This document shows, piece after piece, positions 5,579-8,763 of a stretch of 8,763 nucleotides of DNA (position 1 is the stretch's first letter; every line of letters begins with the position of its first letter). Position numbers and translations under genes: made by a program. Source of the stretch: UBA668 sp046086305 (GTDB lineage: Bacteria; Actinomycetota; Acidimicrobiia; Acidimicrobiales; Ilumatobacteraceae); assembly GCA_046086305.1 (NCBI GenBank), contig JBJSXI010000045.1, forward strand, positions 1-8,763, read 5' to 3'. Below the pieces are notes generated by a model that worked only from the letters and a program-made list of their open reading frames with translations, ran no database searches and was not told the DNA's origin.

Positions 5579-6817
5579 TCACGCACCGAAGATGTCGGTC
5601 GCGGAGTCGAGGGCGTCGGCGAGGGCGTCGACGTCGGCGGTGTCGTTGTAGAGATAGAGGCTTGCACGGGCCGTTGCGTTGGCGCCGAGGAGCCGCATGA
5701 GTGGCTTCGCACAGTGATGGCCGGCGCGCACGCAGACATTGTGCTGGTCGAGAACCTGACTGAGATCGTGTGGGTGGATCCCTCTGAAGGCGAAACTGAA
5801 GGTTGCGCCGCGCGTCTCGACATTGCGCGGACCGTGCAGAGTCAGATCGTCGCCGAAGCGCTCGGTCAGCGTGTCGATCGCGTAACGGGCGAGCGAGACC
5901 TCGTGCTCCCTCACGGCGGCCATACCGACACCTTCGAGGTACTCGACCGCCGCACCGAGACCGACCACCTCGACGATCGGTGGTGTGCCGGCCTCGAACT
6001 TCGCGGGCAACTCGGCGCAGGTGAAGCCGTCGAGGCGGACGTCGCTGATCATGTTGCCGCCGCCGAGGAACGGGGGCATCGCCTCGAGCACCGACTCGCG
6101 GCCGTACAGCACCCCCACTCCCGATGGGCCGCACATCTTGTGGCCGCTGAACGCGACGAGGTCTGCGCCCCATGCCTGCACATCGGTGGGCTGATGGGGG
6201 ACGTACTGGCACCCGTCGACGATGGCGATGGCACCGGCATCGTGAGCAGCCGTGCACAGCGCAGCGACCGGGGTGACGGTGCCGAGCACGTTGCTCATTG
6301 CGGTGAAGGACAATGCCTTGGCGCCGTCGAGCGTGCGGGTGAGATCCGTGAGGTCGAGCTGTCCGTCGGATGTGAGAGGGATCCAGCGGATCTCGATACC
6401 GGTCTCGGCAGCGAGCATCTGCCACGGCACGATGTTGGCGTGGTGCTCCATGTGGGTCAGGACCACCGCATCGCCGCTACGAAGGTTCGCCCGACCCCAC
6501 GACCGCACGATGAGGTTCATGCTCTCGGTCGCGTTCTTGGTGAATACGATCTCGTGGGCGCGGCGAGCGTTGATGAATCGCTGCACGGCACCTCGTGCCT
6601 GTTCGAAGCGTTCCGTGGCCTCGGCGGCGAGGGTGTATGCGCCGCGGTTGATCGGCCCATACCCGTGCTCGAGGAACGAGGTCATCGCATTGATGACCGG
6701 GCGCGGCTTCTGCGCCGTGTTCGCTGAGTCGAGATAGACGAGGCGTCGTCCGCCGATCGTTCGCTGGAGAGCGGGGAAGTCGGCGGCGAGGGTCCGTCCG
6801 TCGAGCGCGGTCGTCAC
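5579..6817 (-). CDS. sufS: SufS-type cysteine desulfurase (class II, PLP-dependent)
   Basis: The 412-residue length is normal for SufS. In order it shows YLDSANTAQKP (28-38), INRGAYTLA, the PLP-stacking His in THMEHHANIVPW (121-132), SNVLGTVTPV (175-184), DGCQYVPH (201-208), the Schiff-base Lys227 in FSGHKMCGP, EAGTPP (275-280) and the catalytic Cys369 in VRAGHHCAKPLMR. TARASLYLYN completes the family signature. The enzyme converts cysteine to alanine plus a Cys369 persulfide that SufU collects. Small deviations: the usual DGAQ is DGCQ, adding Cys203 near the cofactor, and SAAT is SANT. The GTG start overlaps the sufC stop (GTGA), so the two are translationally coupled. All key residues are present. 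Confidence 0.96.
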   Translation of the reverse strand: MTTALDGRTLAADFPALQRTIGGRRLVYLDSANTAQKPRPVINAMTSFLEHGYGPINRGAYTLAAEATERFEQARGAVQRFINARRAHEIVFTKNATESMNLIVRSWGRANLRSGDAVVLTHMEHHANIVPWQMLAAETGIEIRWIPLTSDGQLDLTDLTRTLDGAKALSFTAMSNVLGTVTPVAALCTAAHDAGAIAIVDGCQYVPHQPTDVQAWGADLVAFSGHKMCGPSGVGVLYGRESVLEAMPPFLGGGNMISDVRLDGFTCAELPAKFEAGTPPIVEVVGLGAAVEYLEGVGMAAVREHEVSLARYAIDTLTERFGDDLTLHGPRNVETRGATFSFAFRGIHPHDLSQVLDQHNVCVRAGHHCAKPLMRLLGANATARASLYLYNDTADVDALADALDSATDIFGA

Positions 6818-7569
6818 CGGAACGCCTCGTACCCGTCGCGCTCGAGTCGCGACGCGAGTTCCATTCCTCCCGACGCCACGATCCGCCCGTCGATCATGAT
6901 GTGGACGTGATCGGGTTGCAGCTCGTCGAGCAGTCGCTGGTAATGGGTGATCAGCACGACCGCCATCGACGGTCGATCAGTGCGGATCTCGCGGATGCCA
7001 CGGGCGACGATCCGGAGTGCATCGATGTCGAGTCCCGAGTCGGTCTCGTCGAGCACGGCGAGGTCGGGCTCGAGGATCGCCATCTGCATCACTTCGTTGC
7101 GCTTCTTCTCGCCACCGCTGAACCCCTCATTCAGGTACCGGTCGACGAACGAGCCGTCCATCCCCAGGCGTCGCATCCACTCCATCGTCGCGAGGCGAAG
7201 CTCGAGCACACTGAGGTCGATGCCCCGACGTGCCGAAAGCGCCTGGCGGAGGAACTGGATCACGCTGACACCCGGGATCTCTTGGGGGTACTGGAAGGCG
7301 AGGAAGATCCCCTGCTTGGCGCGGACGTCGGTGGGCCAGTCGGTGATGTCGTCGCCCTTGTAGAGGATGCGCCCGCCGGTCACTTCGTACTCGGGGCTCG
7401 CGAGCAGGGTGCTGGCGAGTGTGCTCTTCCCCGAGCCGTTGGGCCCCATGATCGCATGGACCTCGCCGGCGTTGACCTCGAGGTTCAGCCCCCGGAGGAT
7501 CTCCGGTGCATCGCCCTCGTCGGTGACGGGCCGGGCATGGAGATCGGCGACCTGGAAGAACGCATTCAC
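6814..7569 (-). CDS. sufC: SufC, ATPase subunit of the SufBCD Fe-S assembly scaffold
   Basis: The 251-residue ABC ATPase has Walker A GPNGSGKST at 42-50, a Q-loop at Gln93 (AFQYPQEIPG), the SufC-type signature FSGGEKKRNEVMQM at 150-163, Walker B ending LDETDSGLD (173-181) and the H-loop His209 in ITHYQRLL. The QYPQEIPGVSV and EKKRNE stretches separate SufC from transporter ATPases. SufC binds SufB and SufD and powers cluster assembly; neither partner gene is in the window. It is the first gene of the - strand cluster. The start is a GTG with no ribosome binding site but a -10 box 6 nt upstream, so the message is probably leaderless. A perfect palindrome overlaps that promoter. The stop overlaps the sufS start. 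Confidence 0.96.
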   Translation of the reverse strand: MNAFFQVADLHARPVTDEGDAPEILRGLNLEVNAGEVHAIMGPNGSGKSTLASTLLASPEYEVTGGRILYKGDDITDWPTDVRAKQGIFLAFQYPQEIPGVSVIQFLRQALSARRGIDLSVLELRLATMEWMRRLGMDGSFVDRYLNEGFSGGEKKRNEVMQMAILEPDLAVLDETDSGLDIDALRIVARGIREIRTDRPSMAVVLITHYQRLLDELQPDHVHIMIDGRIVASGGMELASRLERDGYEAFR

Positions 7570-7575
7570 GTCGCC

Positions 7576-7605
7576 AGTGTATTTCCACTATCGGGATAGT
7601 GGAAA
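7576..7605 (-). promoter_or_regulatory. Candidate leaderless promoter of sufC operon
   Basis: On the - strand TTTCCA (7605-7600) is an 18-bp spacer away from TACACT (7581-7576), which fits TANNNT. After 6 nt (GGCGAC) comes the sufC GTG at 7569. The +1 would fall on or beside the start codon, and no Shine-Dalgarno is present. The short intergenic gap to the MBL gene (47 bp) leaves room for little else. Confidence 0.55.
7582..7605. promoter_or_regulatory. Perfect palindromic operator candidate in the sufC promoter
   Basis: TTTCCACTATC (7582-7592), a 2-bp GG spacer, and GATAGTGGAAA (7595-7605) form an 11-bp inverted repeat without mismatch. It covers the putative -35 and the whole spacer and stops exactly where the -10 begins. 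A protein bound here would block RNA polymerase, so a repressor of the suf operon is the simplest reading. Actinobacterial suf genes are commonly controlled by SufR or other Fe-S winged-helix (Rrf2-type) regulators. Which family binds this site is not shown. It could form an RNA hairpin after the MBL gene, but it is AT-rich for this genome and has no U-tract. Confidence 0.65.
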
Positions 7606-7616
7606 CCCGGCCGGGG

Positions 7617-8231
7617 TCACCAGCCTCGCTCGATCCAGGCCTCGAGGTGCGGACGTTCGGCCCCGATCGTCGTGTCGGCGCCGTGTCCGGGAAGGACGAC
7701 GGTCTCGGCCGGCAGGGTGAACAGGTGGCGGTCGATCGAGGTGATGATGGTCGTGAAGTCGCCGCCTTCGAACGAGGTCGCACCCGGGCCGCCGGGGAAC
7801 AGCGTGTCGCCCGAGAATAGCAGCGGCGCCCCGCCCACCCGGAAGCAGATCGAGCCTTCGGTGTGTCCCGGGGTGTGGAGCGCGTGGAGTCGGAGTCGAC
7901 CGACCTCGATCACCTCGGCGTCGTCGAGGAGGACGTCGTAGCCGACCTCGGCAAGGCGAGGGGCGTCGAGGCTCGTCACCGCGACCTCGTACCCCGCCTC
8001 CCGCAGGGCGGGCACGGCTTGGATGTGGTCCCAGTGGCCGTGTGTCTCGAGCACCCGTCGCACACTGAGTGCACGGCACAACTCGAGGAGCCGCTCGTGT
8101 TCGTTCGCGGCATCGATGAGGACGGCCTCGCCGGTTTGTCGGCAGCGCACGACGAACACGTTGTTGTCGTACGGCCCGACCACGATCCGGTGGACCTCGA
8201 GTCGACTGTCGCTCCAGTGCAGCGTCGCCAC
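7617..8231 (-). CDS. MBL-fold (glyoxalase II-like) metallo-hydrolase
   Basis: The 204-residue protein carries the complete metallo-beta-lactamase-fold metal site: THGHWDH at 63-69 (His64, His66, Asp68, His69), His123 in HTPGHTEGS, Asp142 in LFSGDTLFPGGPG and His183 in VLPGHGADTTIG. The THxHxDH, SGD and LPGHG pattern and the length fit YcbL/glyoxalase II-like thioesterases, which bind two metals, usually Zn or Fe. The natural substrate is not readable: S-lactoylglutathione is unlikely to be it in an actinobacterium, and a mycothiol or other thioester is possible. There is no signal peptide. The GTG at 8231 has no ribosome binding site but a TANNNT box 6 nt upstream. It lies 50 bp after the PIN gene and 47 bp before sufC, with the sufC promoter between. 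Confidence 0.88.
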   Translation of the reverse strand: MATLHWSDSRLEVHRIVVGPYDNNVFVVRCRQTGEAVLIDAANEHERLLELCRALSVRRVLETHGHWDHIQAVPALREAGYEVAVTSLDAPRLAEVGYDVLLDDAEVIEVGRLRLHALHTPGHTEGSICFRVGGAPLLFSGDTLFPGGPGATSFEGGDFTTIITSIDRHLFTLPAETVVLPGHGADTTIGAERPHLEAWIERGW

Positions 8232-8237
8232 ACGAGC

Positions 8238-8243
8238 AACCTA
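8238..8243 (-). promoter_or_regulatory. Candidate leaderless -10 element for the MBL-fold hydrolase gene
   Basis: TAGGTT on the - strand (TANNNT) ends 6 nt before the GTG at 8231 (spacer GCTCGT). No Shine-Dalgarno and no clear -35 are seen. The geometry is identical to that at sufC. Confidence 0.45.
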
Positions 8244-8263
8244 GCCACCGGTCGGCCGGCGGC
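8244..8263 (-). terminator. Candidate hairpin terminator after the PIN toxin gene
   Basis: GCCGCCGG (8263-8256), loop CCGA, then CCGGTGGC (8251-8244) form an 8-bp stem in - strand RNA, using one G-U wobble. In + strand RNA the same position would be an A-C mismatch, so the hairpin favours the toxin transcript. It lies 18 nt after the PIN stop. It has no real U-tract, and it also abuts the MBL -10 box, so it could be an operator instead. Confidence 0.35.
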
Positions 8264-8281
8264 CACTCGGGGCGCCCTCGG

Positions 8282-8680
8282 TCAGATGCTGACGACCTCG
8301 AACCCGAGGGAGAGTGCGACCGGGATCTGTCCGGGGTCGAAGGTGACGAAGCGCACCGGTCGGGGGAGGCGGTCGGCGGCGGCGAGGTGGATCGCGTCGC
8401 TGACCCGCAGTGGCTGGGAGGCGAGCAGATGTGCAGCTCGGTCGAGGCAAGCCTGGTCGACCGGCACCACTGCGAATCGATCCCACTGCAGTCGCAGCGC
8501 GTCCTCGAGATCGCTCCGGAGCATCGGTTCGTCGGTCACTCGGGGCACGGCCCCGAGTGACTCGGTGAGCGCGAGCGCGCTCACGCATGTCCGCTCGTCC
8601 AGCGCGTCCTGCGCAACCCGCCGTGCGGGAACGTCGAGTTGGAGCGCCAATGTGGCGCTCGTGTCGAAGAACGTGGTCAT
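8282..8680 (-). CDS. PIN-domain (VapC-like) toxin ribonuclease
   Basis: The 132-residue length is typical of VapC. The acidic residues of the PIN active site are in place: Asp6 in FFDTSAT, Glu40 in ALTES, Asp95 in LRVSDAIHLAAA and Asp115 in FVTFDPGQ. The closing LGFEVVSI strand is also usual. PIN toxins cleave tRNA, rRNA or mRNA with Mg2+ or Mn2+ when not held by their antitoxin; the target cannot be predicted. The ATG overlaps the stop of the upstream partial gene as ATGA, the usual antitoxin-toxin coupling. It ends 50 bp before the MBL-fold gene, with a hairpin between them. All four key acids are present, so it looks intact. Confidence 0.87.
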   Translation of the reverse strand: MTTFFDTSATLALQLDVPARRVAQDALDERTCVSALALTESLGAVPRVTDEPMLRSDLEDALRLQWDRFAVVPVDQACLDRAAHLLASQPLRVSDAIHLAAADRLPRPVRFVTFDPGQIPVALSLGFEVVSI

Positions 8681-8763
8681 CCGCGGACTTCCTGCAGGAC
8701 GCGGTCGAGTCGTGTCCCCTGCGGCACGGGGATCGACGGGCCGGATCGCGCGACGCCGACGCG
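8677..8763 (-). CDS. Partial antitoxin-like gene, C-terminal end (cut by window edge)
   Basis: In the frame whose TGA (8679-8677) overlaps the toxin ATG, 28 codons are open to the window edge. They read VGVARSGPSIPVPQGTRL and then DRVLQEVRG before the stop. A flexible Pro-rich stretch followed by a short 'L..vL.e.RG' helix is common at the toxin-binding C-terminus of Phd/VapB-type antitoxins. The DNA-binding N-terminus is outside the window, so the antitoxin class cannot be stated. The call rests mainly on position and the ATGA overlap with the PIN gene. Confidence 0.6.
   Translation of the reverse strand, partial: RVGVARSGPSIPVPQGTRLDRVLQEVRG

Noticed and set aside
5560..5823. N-terminal extension of SufU by 88 residues
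   Set aside because: The extra sequence is Ser/Thr/Pro low-complexity, fully overlaps sufS in another frame, and SufU has its own AGGAG and ATG at 5559.
5525..6727. 400-codon open frame on the + strand opposite sufS
   Set aside because: Antisense shadow of sufS caused by GC-ending codons; it has no family similarity that I recognise.
7582..7605. Reading the palindrome as a terminator of the MBL gene
   Set aside because: The arms are AT-richer than the genome, no U-tract follows, and the repeat is aligned exactly with -35/-10 elements, so an operator is the better explanation.
1..8763. tRNA, rRNA, CRISPR arrays, insertion sequences, riboswitches
   Set aside because: I looked for these on both strands and saw no spaced direct repeats, cloverleaf-like segments, transposase motifs or terminal inverted repeats.

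Overview
The window is GC-rich throughout. Its codons are strongly GC-ending, GTG starts are frequent, and several genes appear to be read from leaderless mRNAs. Together with SufU-type (not IscU-type) iron-sulfur genes and small DUF4287, YCII and PhnB-like proteins, this points to a high-GC actinobacterium. An Acidimicrobiia/Ilumatobacter-like member is my best guess, but that is inference from gene style, not a placement.

Layout. Left part (1-2168), mostly + strand: the tail of a YbaK/EbsC-type aminoacyl-tRNA editing protein; a complete small DUF4287 protein; a YCII-like gene that keeps only its N-terminal half; an unrecognised four-helix membrane protein that begins where the YCII similarity stops; on the - strand a PhnB/VOC gene that keeps only its C-terminal half; and a DsrE-family protein with a strong ribosome binding site. 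The two half-genes suggest a decayed YCII/PhnB locus.

Centre and right (2190-7569), all - strand and tightly packed: sufC, sufS, sufU, a nucleoside hydrolase, a DUF2889 protein and a membrane-anchored phosphodiester-glycosidase-like protein. Junctions are GTGA overlaps or short gaps (4-bp overlap, 19 bp, 4-bp overlap, 3 bp, 29 bp), so one transcript from the sufC promoter could cover all six. SufS (PLP cysteine desulfurase) passes sulfur to SufU, and SufC is the ATPase of the SufBCD scaffold. sufB, sufD and any sufR regulator are not in the window. The sufC promoter is the most striking site: a perfect 11+2+11 bp palindrome fills the region from the -35 through the spacer and ends exactly at the -10, which lies 6 nt before the GTG start.

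Right edge (7617-8763), - strand: a partial antitoxin-like gene overlapping a PIN-domain (VapC-like) toxin gene, then a glyoxalase-II-like metallo-beta-lactamase-fold hydrolase with its own leaderless-type promoter.

I see no rRNA, tRNA, CRISPR array, insertion sequence or complete mobile element, and no gene-free stretch longer than about 150 bases.
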